64,000 bases of DNA from Cheiracanthium punctorium (lineage: Eukaryota > Arthropoda > Arachnida > Araneae > Cheiracanthiidae). The stretch covers positions 162,267-226,266 of the forward strand of contig JAWZYV010012533.1 of the NCBI GenBank assembly GCA_038373885.1, given 5' to 3'. The position numbers and the translations under genes were made by a program. How positions within the stretch are numbered: position 1 is the stretch's first letter; the number at the start of each line of letters is the position of its first letter. Below are positions 9,760-21,001 of the stretch, one piece after another. The notes below the pieces were generated by a model. The model searched no databases, was not told the DNA's origin, and saw nothing but the letters and a program-made list of their open reading frames with translations.

Positions 9760-12265
9760 TTTTGAAACTCGGCGAAAAATCAATTAAAACACACGTCTTA
9801 AGTATAGGCGCACACAGTGTAAAGAGAGTCTCGCAACACACACCTGGCCACTTTATCTAACTAAAATGTCTCTATACTGATTCTTTAAAAAATCACGTGA
9901 TTACCCAAGCGCCCTCTACCTTTCTCAACCCAGTAGATATTGCATCATATAACTTGTCTTAGCCTGTTACAGAGAGTTGCCACTCAATGTATATCCTGCC
10001 AACGAACCTAGCGGATATTCAATCAACACAGATTTGCACACGTCACTATCACGTGTCTTCTGCGCATGTCACTTCCTTATCTCCTATCTGATCTGCGATG
10101 CCTGATAAGAGAAAACCAGTTGCCGTTAAATTTGTAGAGTTTGTAGGTTGGGCGTAGGTAAGTTCTCCTGCAACGGATACCCAAGAATACTTTAGCCGTG
10201 CAAACAGATGTTTTGTCCGCATGCAACAAGAGTGTTGTCCGGTATTTTTCAGGTATTATAATTGCTTATATTTTTTCTGATATATGTTGTGATTAGCTAT
10301 CTTTTAGAGTAATCAGTTTAATTTATTAACAGGTTTTCATTAATAATTTCAGTTTATGAATTTATTAAATAAATATTTTAGTTTATTATTGTAAAAATTG
10401 TTTTAGTTTATGAATTTATTAAAAGGATATCGTTGTAAAATTTAAGTATATAAAAAAACTGAGTGTAAAAATTTTGATATGTTTAATTTATTAACAAGTT
10501 TTCATTAATAATTTTAGTTTATGACTTTATTAAATAAAAATTTTAGTTTATTATTCTAAAAATTGTTTTAAACAATAATTTTAATACCTATTTTATACGT
10601 GAATACTCATTCATCTGCAATGCCTGTAATTTATTACTGTTATTTATCAAAACTTAACAAAAATAATTTGCTTTAGTATAATGATCTTTGCTAATTGTTT
10701 CACAGAAATTAATTTAATGATTCATTATTTTCCTAAACTACGTAAAATATATTAATCGTTGTAGCTTAACTTTGATATTTCAATTTAGGATATAATGTCG
10801 ATCAGAAGAATAATCATAATGTATTTAATACGTGTTCAATAGATATCCTTTACAAAGTTCCAATGCGTTTGTAAAAATTAGATCATGTTTTTAAGTAGTA
10901 AACATCTTAATCCATAAGTCCCCATTTTTGAACGCAGAATGAAACACGTGTCCCCAATTGCATACCCCTAACAGCCTCCCTGGTTTTATCTTATCGGCAA
11001 ACTGGCCAACTCTTATTGTACCGGCTCTGTAGAGCCTCAAGGCACTTTCTTATCTCTCTCAATTTCTTATCAGCTGTACTAGGGATATGCACGTGGATTT
11101 TACTTCAATCATTCTTTTGTTAATTATGTGAGTATTTTCACCTCTCGCGTGTACAAGTACAGGGTAAGTGTAATATTTTCTATTATTTTAGTTACATATA
11201 AGTTGATACCGTAATTCTAATTGAAAATAATTATGTGGTTCTTATAGTTTGCACTTTTGATGTGTTGTACTTTTAAGTGTGATTTTTTTGTTAATGTATG
11301 TTTTTCTGTATTTTGGTGTTTTGCGAAATTTTAAGTGGGTAATCCAGTGTAATTAATATTAATAGCATTATCGGTAGAAGTACTTTAAGCAGTTTGTATA
11401 CGAAAACTGGGTTTTGAGGGCTTTCTCCTAATAGAAAATAAGGCATGTATGGCATCTATATTTCAGTAAATTCTAATTAAGATTAAATTTTCGATTGCTA
11501 ACTAATTTTATCCCACATAAAATAGTATTGTGAATCTGGTAAATTGTTATAAGAAAAAAAATTACTTTTAAAGCGTTTAATATCTTCAAATGTGTTATTT
11601 TGTTTTTAGTGTCAATATATTATGTCTATTTTCAGCATATGATGGTATTAAGAATGAATGAAAATGTGCTAGTTGGACCGGGAATTAGGGATAATGTATT
11701 TTAAATCATTATTCGATTTTCCGGTCTTGCTAGCCGTATAGATGTTGGTACTTTGTCCAGAGACTAGAAGATTTAGCACGATCTCCCTTCACGTAAGTAA
11801 AAACCTTGTATTTTTTAGTTTAAGTAATGATTTGCGATTTAAACTATCTAAGTATTGAAAGATATTTATGTACATGCAGTATACTAAAACGGATCTTCAA
11901 TTTTTATTTCCAATAGTTCAACTTTCTAACAATAGTACTATCTAGTCTAAAAGTTTGTGCTAGTTATGCTCACCTTTCTATAAAATAGGTTAAGTGCATA
12001 CCTCTAAAAATATTAATGCATGTATAAAATTATGCTTTCATAGTCAAACTGAAATTAGTGTTGCACATAAACAATCTAACTCGTATCGTATTGAAATTCT
12101 ATAAATCAAGTTATACTACTTGGGATATACAGTAAGAATATTTTGTAGGATTACTAAAAGTGCAATTTTTCCCTCTAATTGATCTATAGAAAATATAAAC
12201 TAGTATAATCGTTGCCTAAAATTTATCAAAAATGTGTGGGTAAGAAAAAAATGTTTAGATAAATA

Positions 12266-12368
12266 CTTTGTTTGTTTGTGCTTTAAGGCAAACCTGCACG
12301 CGGGGGTATCTGCCTAGGATGAGGGGTGCCTTGGTAGGAGGACTTTCTAAGGGGCTCTAACGCGTATT
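12266..12368 (-). mobile_element. SINE 3'-end fragment, right arm
   Basis: Mirror of 1668-1770, including the (TTTG)n-like tail and the CTTTCTAAGGGGCTC block. Its presence in both arms means the SINE inserted before the inverted duplication, or was copied across by conversion. Confidence 0.55.
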
Positions 12369-12595
12369 CATGCATTTCGTATACAAAAACTTGAGTTTTG
12401 GGGGATATATGGTTAAAGTGGTTTTCTCGCAATAGAATATAAGACTATATCCAAATCATTATTTGTAAAATCTGTAGGTACTAAAATCTTTCTATGGTAT
12501 AATTTTCTCACTTGCCTAACAGTAGATTACATTTGTAGAAAATGTATGGGTATTCTAAATCCTACTTTAATGTTAAACGGCTACTTAACAAAAAT

Positions 12596-13020
12596 ACGGT
12601 ATACAAAAAATTAAAACTCTTGATTAAATTTTTTTTTCTTGATAAATTAAAAACATTTGATTAAAAAAATTGTTGTAAAATTAATTATTTACTTAAAATT
12701 AAAACTTGGTTAAAAAAATAAATTAACTCGTGATTAAAAAAAATATTTAGTAAAATTATATAACTTAAAATTAAAACTGTTGGTTAAAAAAATATTTGTT
12801 GTAAGATTATTTAACTTAAAATTAAAACTGTTGGTAAAAAAAATATTTGTTGTAAAATTACTTATTTAACTTAAAATTAAAACTTGGTTAAAAAAATAAA
12901 TTAACTCGTGATTAAAAAAAATATTTAGTAAAATTATATAACTTAAAATTAAAACTGTTGGTTAAAAAAATATTTGTTGTAAAATTACTTATTTAACTTA
13001 AAATTAAAACTTGGGTAAAA
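12596..13020. repeat. AT-rich tandem array in the right arm
   Basis: Mirror of 1015-1440, with AACTTAAAATTAAAACT units. Confidence 0.65.
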
Positions 13021-13479
13021 ATCTCTTAAGAAAAAAAAAATGTTTAGATAAAAAAGTTCATACACTATCTAAATCATTATTTGTAAAAACTATAGGTAGT
13101 AAAATCGTTCTATGGTATAATTTTCTCACTTCCCTAACAGTAGAAGAAATTTGTAGAAAATGTATGGGTATCCTAAACCCTACTTTAATATTCTAGTAAA
13201 CTGTTACTTATTAAATATATGCTATAATCAGTATACAAAAATTAGCTAAACATTAGAAGTATGTATTAAGCAACATTTATTCAATTTGCATTGGTTCTAT
13301 TACTAAATGGTAAAGAAAACTAAATAAATAAAAAAAATAAACTTCGAAAAATTAATCAAAGTCCCAATTCATTTTCAAAACTAAAGTATAACACAATACA
13401 CCTACAATTTTATACCTGAAGGATTCTCGGCCTAATGGACAACAATCATTAGCCTATGAATTCTTTTGTAGGTTGTGCG

Positions 13480-13648
13480 TTCAAATTTGAAAATTTTTCC
13501 AAGTCCCCTTATTTCAAAAATATGTCACAATCTGAAAAAAATTACAAGTATCCTTATTTGTAAAATATGTGAAAATCTGAAAATTTTTCCAAGTCCCCTT
13601 ATTTCAAAAAATATGTCACAATCTGAAAAAAATTACAAGTCCCCTTAT
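13480..13648. repeat. Subterminal direct repeats, right arm
   Basis: Mirror of 388-556, with repeated CAAGTCCCCTTATTT units. An open frame of 84 codons across them is a by-product of the repeat period. Confidence 0.7.
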
Positions 13649-13812
13649 TTGAAAAAAAAAGGAAAAAAAATTCTTATCAACCCTTCGAACATCTGGTCCG
13701 ACCACGCCCCCCTTCCCCGCTTAGCCTAGGGAACGCATCCGAACGGAGACTCCGGAGGCTCCGGCGAATTAACATGGCTCCGGCTGTGCAGAACTCTTAT
13801 TTATCTACTACT

Positions 13813-13818
13813 GGCATC
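13813..13818. repeat. 6-bp target-site duplication GGCATC, right copy
   Basis: Exact match to 208-213, immediately outside the right terminus ending CTACTACT. Confidence 0.85.
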
Positions 13819-14723
13819 TACTTGAAAAGGAGCAGTATTTTAAATTATTAACTATGTGTTAATGTATTTTATTCATCGTTAACTATGATGTACAAAATGC
13901 GAGAATTTCAATTACCTTAAATTTGGCGGAATTTCCCCTCACTTTAATCAATTTACTTAATTTGGTGAAAATTCTCAAGTTAGATCGCTTAAATTCGCCT
14001 TAATAACTGCTTTATTTCTGCACTAATCACTGCTAAATTAAAAAAATTAAAACTATAATAAAACCTACACTTGTTTTTAAAAATACTATTTCGGTACGCT
14101 CTCAGTAAATTGCGCCAAGTTTACAACTGTGCAAATCGGTAGAACCTACTACTTTCTCAAAATCGCCAAATCAGCAATTTTTTTCCTCCAAACTAAAAAA
14201 TATACATATTAGTCTCGGAAATCTCCGAATCCTTTATTCTTTTACACACAAAAAACATTGAATTCCTGCTCTGATTTCACATGAACGCAATATTTCAATT
14301 AAAAAATAACTTTGTAAATAATCTTAACAGGAAAAAATCATTATTCTTTTATTTTTACTCCAGGAGTCTAAATAATTTAATAAAATAGCCAAACATGGTA
14401 ACCTCGATGCTTATTTCTCCCTTTTTCGACTGCAGGGGTTACAATTGCGGAATTACGGAGATCAAAAATTTGCGTTTTTGACGGGGTTTTTATCAATAAC
14501 TTCTAAAATAATTCGAATTTCGAAATTTAAATTAGCGGAAGACCTTCCTCGGAATTTTCCGAATCTGTGGACACCTCGATCGAAACTCAACTCTCAGCCA
14601 TTTCGGAGGAGATGATGTTACACACAGACAGACAGACGCGTACAGATTTTAATAGTATAGAAGAAGATGAGACATTTAAACACTTTACTTTACAGCTACT
14701 GCAATTTGAATTTACCGTAGGCC
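13819..14723. other. Non-coding flank
   Basis: No gene is seen. At about 14600-14660 there is the interspersed-repeat-like tail CACACAGACAGACAGACGCG followed by TACAGATTTTAATAGTATAG. Several AATTTCGCC-like short words recur, but no ordered repeat is clear. Confidence 0.4.
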
Positions 14724-14726
14724 ATA

Positions 14727-15238
14727 TACTGTAAAAGCACTTATTTTCGCAAAAATGGAGATATTGGTGTATTCGCGATCTGAAAATTTCGCAAATTTTT
14801 GATGAGTAAAACCGAAAGCTAAAAAATCCCGAAACTACCTAAATATAGAATCCCTTTTACATAAGGCATTTTAAGAAACTTCCATTTGTCGGAAAAGTTC
14901 GTACACCCACCTCCCCATTTTGAATTGCTTCAAAGAACCTGATATAAATGCAAGTGAATGAGCTGCATTCTATTACGTACTATAACTATTCTAATTACGT
15001 ATTATTGTTTCCCATTCAAGGAATAGTTGTAGAGTATTCAACAAATAGTTGTAATAACGAAGTTGTTAAGAACGAGTTTGTAGCTGTTCAATGAATCATT
15101 AAATCTCGACTGATTTTTTATAGTTATTTGAAGCGAAAAAAGAAGCATTTCGCGAGGTTATAATTTTCACGATTACGACAGGCTCTCGAAAATCGAAAAA
15201 ATTAAAGCCTCGCGAAAATAAGTGCTTTTACAGCATAC
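14727..15238. mobile_element. Non-autonomous TIR element, about 0.5 kb
   Basis: The left end CTGTAAAAGCACTTATTTTCG is matched in inverted orientation by GCGAAAATAAGTGCTTTTACAG at 15213-15236. There is no coding sequence. The flanks (CCATATA left, CATACAA right) do not give a convincing duplication, so the family is not assigned. Confidence 0.6.
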
Positions 15239-15599
15239 AAAACCTTGTACATGACAAAACATAAAAAAATAGCAAGTATTTTATCAGAATTATTTTAAAG
15301 TAATGTCCACGTAACTCTGAAATTTTTAATGTGCACAGAGAATCACTTGATACAATTAAATCTAAGGCTTTTTTACTTCCTTGTACGTAGTATAAGGAAG
15401 TAATGTGATCCCGAAAAATTTTGGGGGCCAAATTTCGACGAAAAAACCGATTTCACTACCTCTAAATATAATTTTAAGAGTTTTTTCGATGCATCTCATC
15501 GTAAGCTAGCATGCACGATCATATAAACGCGTCTGCAACTCATCTTGACCAGTGGCGAGTCTATTGTGGCCAGTTTTTCCATGCCGTCTGTACGTACGT

Positions 15600-16310
15600 A
15601 TGTATGTAACTCGCATATCTCGAAAACTATTGGTCGTAGAATGTTGAGATTTGATATTTAGGATTGTTCTATGATCTAGTTGTGCACCTCCCCTTTTGGT
15701 CGCAATCGAATTGATAGTTTATGTACAGGACCGCCCAAAAGATTCGAAATACATTACGTTCTATGGGCCGAAATTCATTAAACTCGCATATCTCAAAAAC
15801 TATTACGCGTAGAATGTCGAAACTTCATATTTTGGATAGTTGTAACATCTAGTTGTGCACCTCCCCTTTTGGTTCCATTCCACTGGATAGTTTATCTACA
15901 GGACCTCCCAAAAGATTCGAAATACATTACGCTCTATGGAGCGAAATTCATTAAACTCTCATATCTCAAAAACTATTGGTCGTAGAATGTTGAAACTTTA
16001 TATTTAGGATTGCTGTAACATCTAGTTGTGCACCTTCCCTTTCGGCTCTATTCGACTGGATAGTTTATCTACAGGACCGCCCAAAAGATTCGGAATACAT
16101 TACGCTCTATGAGCCGAAATTCATTAAACTCGCATATCACAAAAACTATTAGGCGTAGAATGTTGAAACTTTATATTTAGATTGTTGTAACATCTAGTTG
16201 TGGACCTCCCCTTTCGGTTCCATTCGACTGGATAGTTTATCTACAGAACCGTCCAAAAGATTCGAAATACCTACGCTCTATCGGCCGAAATTCATCAAAG
16301 TGTTTTTTAG
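15600..16310 (+). repeat. Tandem array, about 173-bp unit, four copies
   Basis: ACTCGCATATCTCAAAAACTA recurs at about 15608, 15782, 15956 and 16127 (172-174 bp apart). Each copy continues with GTAGAATGTTGA, CATCTAGTTGTGCACCTCCC, CTGGATAGTTTATCTACAGG and CAAAAGATTCGAAATACATT. A more diverged partial copy follows near 16608. Confidence 0.85.
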
Positions 16311-16563
16311 AGGTATTTGGCTATTTCAAACGACTCAGAAGTGATATATGCTGTAAAGAGTTAGAAAATGAATTTCTCCATTAAAAAAAGTGTCTTTATC
16401 ATTTATAGTTCTTCTACAGGAACACTCAAAAGATTTCCAATACATTACGGTCAATGGCAATTTTAGGGGCATTCATCCATTTCAAGTACAATACCGTCCT
16501 ACCATATTAGTTAGCTAATGGTCCGACCACGGTCACGTGCCTCCCTCAAGAACTAAGCCAAAA

Positions 16564-16581
16564 GTCGCCAAGCTTGGCGAC
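16564..16581. repeat. 18-bp perfect palindrome GTCGCCAAGCTTGGCGAC
   Basis: Related TCGCCAAATTTGGCG sites follow at about 16820-16955. The same 18-mer recurs at 52569-52586, with a one-base variant at 51653-51670. Confidence 0.8.
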
Positions 16582-17589
16582 TTATGGTGTACCCGTGTGC
16601 ATATTTAACTCTCAAATCTCAAAAACTATTATGAAATTTCATATATAAGAATGTTGTAACATCTAGTTGTGCATCTCGATTTTTGGTTCCAATCTACTGG
16701 AGAGTTTATTTACAGGACCAACGAAAAGAATTTCAGTACTTTAATGTCTATGGACATCTTCAATATAATACAACTGTAGACAGTCATTGTTTGGTACATG
16801 CCCAAAATCTCGCCGTCTGTCCTCGACCTTGGCGAGTTTTGGCGAAATATCGCCAAATTTGGCGATAATCTGTCATTGTTTGGTTCATGCTTAAAATCTC
16901 GCCAAATGTCGTCGACATTGACGAGTTTCGCCAAAATATCGCCAAATTTGGCGCCAAATATTATTTCTTATTTTGTATAACTCTAAAACTTTAACCGGTA
17001 GAATTTTGAACTTTTGTGTTTTGGAACTATTGTAATATCTAACTGTTTTCAATATCTTTTTTGACAGCAATCGACTGAGAATTTATTTACAGGGTGAGCC
17101 AAATGACTTTAAATACATTGAGATGTGTGGATGCATTCAATTCATTGAAAGTCTGTGGTCAATGACTACTTTGGCTATCCCCAAAATCTCGCAGACTATC
17201 TCAAGTTTGTCGGCTTTTGGTGAAATATCGCCAAGTAAAATGTCAGAAGGAAATCTTTCAAATTGAACTCAGCCTGGCGATATCGAAATATTTGCCTAGA
17301 AATCGCTAAACCTTACTATTATTGATATTTTATCTCTTCCAAACAAATAAGTTTAGAGGAAGTGCGTCGAAAATATTTTTGATCTAATAGACGTGCAAGG
17401 AAGTCATGTGTTGGACACATCAGATTTTTTTTATATTTAGTACTCGCTCTATTTGAAAACTAAAAAGCATAATTATTATATAATTCATAGCGAAAGAAAT
17501 AAAGTAGAAAGATAACGACGCTCCCGGTCGGACCATTGCCTAACTATATGGCAGGAGGGTATTAAGCTTGAAATGGATAATGTCCCTAA

Positions 17590-17835
17590 AATTGCCATTT
17601 CAACATTCTACGTCTAATAGTTTTTGAGATATGCGAGTTTAATGAATTTCGGCCCATAGAGCGTAATGTATTTCGAATCTTTTGGGCGGCCCTGTAGATA
17701 AACTATCCAGTCGATTGGAACCAAAAGGGGGGGTGCACAACTACATGTTACAACAATCCTAAATATAAAGTTACAACATTCTACGACCACTAGTTTTTGA
17801 GATATGCGAGTTATATACATACGTACATACAGACG
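17590..17835 (-). repeat. Inverted copy of the 173-bp unit
   Basis: About 1.4 units of the 15600-16310 array in opposite orientation, ending in the same TACATACGTACATACAGACG flank that precedes the forward array at 15583-15606. Confidence 0.8.
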
Positions 17836-17924
17836 GCATAGAAAAACTGGCCAAAATAGACTTGCCGTTGATCAAAATGGGTTGTACACACATTTACAGG
17901 GATGTTAACTCCAACACCCGATTT

Positions 17925-18050
17925 GGGAGCACCCCGGGAGCAGAAAAAATTTCATTTGGGAACACCTCGGGAGCAGAAAAATTCCATTTGGGAGCAGAAA
18001 AATTCTATTTGGGAGCAGAAAAATTCCATTTGGGAGCACCTCGGGAGCAC
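17925..18050. repeat. Short tandem repeats GGGAGCAGAAAAATTCCATTT
   Basis: Units of about 21 bp alternate with GGGAGCACCTC. The overlapping open frames of 78 and 79 codons here arise from the repeat period and are not genes. Confidence 0.75.
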
Positions 18051-18307
18051 AAAAAAATACTTTCCGAGAGGAAAACTAAGATTCGAGATCAGAATTAACA
18101 TGATTTTGGAGAATAAAATTGAAGATTTAGGAACGCAATAAATGCATACAAGAAAAGCAAAGTTTGCAAGCAAACACCATTTGCTAAAAGCAAAACACTA
18201 TTTGGAAGCACTTTAGGAAAGCTCTGGGGAAAAAAAAGGGTGTATACAGGCTATGCTATCAGCAACTTGGTAAAAATAATACATGGATTTACATGGACGG
18301 AAGGAAT

Positions 18308-18328
18308 TTTGTGTGTGTGTGTGTGTGA
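18308..18328. repeat. (GT)n microsatellite
   Basis: About ten GT dinucleotides. Confidence 0.9.
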
Positions 18329-19648
18329 AACTGCTCTTTTTAATGGTTTTCATATAAATGCTAAATGGAAAGAGAGTGGGAAGGAAGTATTTCTTATATG
18401 CAATGGTACTTTTAATGCATGTTCGAAGGTTGTAAAAATACTAATATTTAAATGGTAGAATTAACATTTCTGCCGTTTTTATCATTCTAGAATTATGTAT
18501 TCAAAATTTAGTCTATTTTAAAATAAAGATTCTAATTACGGATATATAAATGAAATTCGTAACACATTCTGAAAAATTTGCGGACGCACTTTGGCTGAAC
18601 ACGGGCCCAGGGGAGTCGCCCCGTCTGCCCGCCCACCCCCTCTCGTAGAGCCTGCACACACACAAAAAGAAAAACAGTGGTGTAGTTTTAAGAAAAAAGG
18701 TTTAGGAACACTCGCAACTGAAGACTCAAAAATCATGCGTCCATGATGAAAAGTGAAGAACGCTTACTTTTGCTGACATAAGCTCGAATGAAAAAGTAGT
18801 GAGACGGCATCTCCCCGCTCATGATCTTCACGGGCCGAAAATGTCTAGCCCGGCCCGGCATTTAATCAAAATAAAAAATTCAGACCCGGTCCAGCTCGTA
18901 TATTAATCATGATTTAAGGAAGGGGGGGGGGGATCACAAGCCAATCGTTTGGTCTTGTCCAAATTTTAGGAGAGCAAAAATTTCCGGAAAGGCTCGATTT
19001 TGCAAGCGCAGAGGACCGTCTTTAAGAGTATACGCTTGTTCCGGTCCATTCTAGAAAATGCTGAGGTCAGCCCGTGCCTTGAATGAATCGTGCTGCAAAA
19101 GCCTGGGCCCGCACAGATCTCTACCCCCCGCGACTACACCACTGGCAGCAGATTTCCGGATTATTTTGAAATGAAATATTCTATTAATTCAGACAGCCTA
19201 GATTCTGATTTCTAAACCGGTCATGCTTCCAATTTTCATTCTTGCTACGGGCCGGGTCATAAACCGTGATTTTTTAGGGGCTGGGACGTCACCGTAATAT
19301 ACTGTTTTCTTTACGGACCGGTCTGGTTTAGATCAGGGGCGGCCCTGCGGTACATGACACCCACTCCACCCTGCAAACGTAGAAAAAGACGTCCCTTTTA
19401 CTTTTTTCAAAATTGCTTTTATGATTTTAAGTTGGAAATCGTGCCCCTTCATAAACAAAAAACGGTGCCCGTTGCAATGATTACTTGTTTGCCTATCTGG
19501 CCAGCCCTGATTGAGGTGACTAACAAAGCCCGACTGGTCCGATGCGGGGCGGGTAGAATGGCTTCGGAATGCAGCTTTCGTACGCAGTTTGAATCTTGCT
19601 TTACTGCACGCTTTAAAAGATAAATGAGCGTGGCAAAAATTTAACAAA

Positions 19649-19830
19649 GAGTCAAAATGACGTATTCGGCGCAGACCGGCGCAAAAATCGGCTAAAAGCG
19701 CAGTTCGGCGCAATATTTGTGTTTCGGCGCACCCTGAAAGAGTCAAAATGACGTATTCGGCGCAGACCGGCGCAAAAATCGGCTAAAAGCGCAGTTCGGC
19801 GCAAGAATTTGTGTTTCGGCGCAGCTCGGC
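19649..19830. repeat. 91-bp tandem duplication
   Basis: GAGTCAAAATGACGTATTCGG at 19649 recurs at 19740. Both copies contain several GGCGCA words and CGGCTAAAAGCGCAGTTCGG. Open frames crossing it are repeat artefacts. Confidence 0.8.
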
Positions 19831-20055
19831 GCAGAATTAACATCCCTGCATTTATATGAGCGTGCATGCTAGCGTGCAATGAGATGCATCAAAAAAATTC
19901 TTAAATTTAGAGGTGGTCAAAATCTGTTTTTCCGTCGAAATTTGGCCTCCTAAATTTTTCGGGATCACAACACTTTCTCTTCCTTATACTCCGTACAAAG
20001 AAGTAGAAAATCTGGAGTGACTTCACTCGAACACTTGATTTTTACATAGCGTTTA

Positions 20056-20158
20056 AATAGATTTGATGCATTTCAATCGGATGTAGTGTTCAGATGCTAG
20101 TGCATTTCAAATAATTTTAGTCTATAGACTGCAATGTATAGGGTTAAATTTGTAGCCC

Positions 20159-20195
<37 letters not shown>

Positions 20196-20736
20196 AGGCC
20201 TACACACACCAAAATCTGTACAAAATGTAAGACATTGACCTAATTTGAACTTAATCGAATGCATGCTATAGAAGCTACCGCTCTTTCAAGAATTTGGGCC
20301 GTAATGTTAGAACTTTATTGTAGCTCTGTACAAAAACTATAAACCCTACATATACCAAAATTTATACAGATTGTGTGACGGTGAGCTATAATATAAATAC
20401 CCAATTTGAACTTATATGAATGCACCATTTAGACACTAGTAGACTTTAAATGATTTGCGTCCGTAGACCGTAATGTATAAGAATTATTTATGCAACCCTG
20501 TGAACAAACTATCGGCTCCACAAACTAAACTCCATATAGGTCATGTGACCGTGACATACCCAATTTGCACTTAATCGAATACCAGCACACTTTCAAGAAT
20601 TTCCGTCCAAAACCCATAATGTTAAAGAAATTTTTTGTAGCCCTGTAAAAAAAAACTTAGTTCTACACACACCAAAATCAATACCGGTCGTGCGAGATTG
20701 GTCTACATATATAGTACATTTGAGCTCAATCTAATG
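20056..20736. repeat. Satellite-like array, left part, about 165- to 190-bp unit
   Basis: Four degenerate units share TGTAGCCCTGTAAAAAAA, ACACACCAAAATC, GACGGTG and ATTTGAACTTAATCGAATG. A (A)30 run sits at 20162-20191. The array resumes at 25154-25325 after the P element. Confidence 0.75.
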
Positions 20737-20766
20737 CCAGGGCTATAGAATTACAAGGGCTGGGTC
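20737..20766 (+). repeat. P-element left TIR
   Basis: CAGGGCTATAGAATTACAAG then GGCTGGGTCA; pairs with the right TIR. Confidence 0.9.
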
Positions 20767-21001
20767 ATTCCTTTGAGGGATAGCTTGCCGCTTTGAAGCA
20801 ACTGACCACCCCCACAGAGGTTGCTCGTGACGTCACCTGGTTCCCTCCGGATGGGAGATAAGAGAAAAAGAACTTTCTTCTGCATTTACACAACGCGTCA
20901 GTACTTACGAGAACTAGACGAGAGTTTTTTCTTTTTTGCGTATTATTGATTCACCAATAATTAATTTCTTAACTTTACCAGCATTAAATGCACTTTTAGA
21001 A

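Larger units (their letters stand above)
214..13812. mobile_element. Palindromic Polinton/Maverick-like element, 13.6 kb, non-autonomous
   Basis: Seen: two arms (214-6994 and 7043-13812) are reverse complements apart from scattered mismatches and small indels, separated by 48 bp of AT-rich centre. The left end reads AGTAGATAAATAAG and the right end, reverse-complemented, reads AGTAGTAGATAAATAAG. A perfect 6-bp duplication, GGCATC, flanks the unit. Known: Polintons make 6-bp duplications and have long TIRs starting 5'-AG, usually a few hundred bases to about 1 kb. Here the TIRs make up practically the whole element. No polB, integrase, protease, packaging ATPase or capsid frame is present; each arm has one 506-codon gene. 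Inferred: a non-autonomous Polinton relative, formed by inverted duplication of one end and mobilised in trans. Alternatives are a separate virus-derived family using a Polinton-type integrase, or a palindromised fragment of a larger element. The boundaries are firm; the class is likely but rests on termini and duplication only. Confidence 0.78.
7043..13812 (-). repeat. Right arm of the giant palindrome
   Basis: Reverse complement of 214-6994; position x in the left arm corresponds to about 14036 minus x. The coding parts of the two arms appear identical. The right terminus has one more AGT unit than the left, making AGTAGTAG. Confidence 0.93.
15371..20010. mobile_element. Composite inverted-repeat element, 4.6 kb, non-coding
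   Basis: The outer arms at 15371-15530 and 19850-20010 are reverse complements at high identity. They start with ACTTCCTTGTACG-AGTATAAGGAAGT, itself a near palindrome, followed by GTGATCCCGAAAAATTT and later GATGCATCTCAT and GCTAGCATGCACG. Inside, the pair 15545-15660 and 17770-17870 is also inverted (CCAGTTTTTCCATGCCGTCTGT), and tandem units run in opposite senses. The right part (17880-19850) seems to be later insertions and local tandem repeats. No credible coding frame is present. Confidence 0.65.

Noticed and set aside
1..14000. Palindrome as a pure assembly artefact
   Set aside because: A perfect 6-bp duplication at the outer borders, a 13-bp indel difference and a cluster of mismatches between arms are not expected from a mirrored chimeric read. 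Long reads would settle it.
17862..18173. Three overlapping frames of 73-79 codons
   Set aside because: All are produced by the 21-bp tandem repeat and show only repeated low-complexity peptides.
19333..19879. Frames of 137, 89 and 75 codons
   Set aside because: They run through a 91-bp tandem duplication and degenerate repeats, with no known domain.
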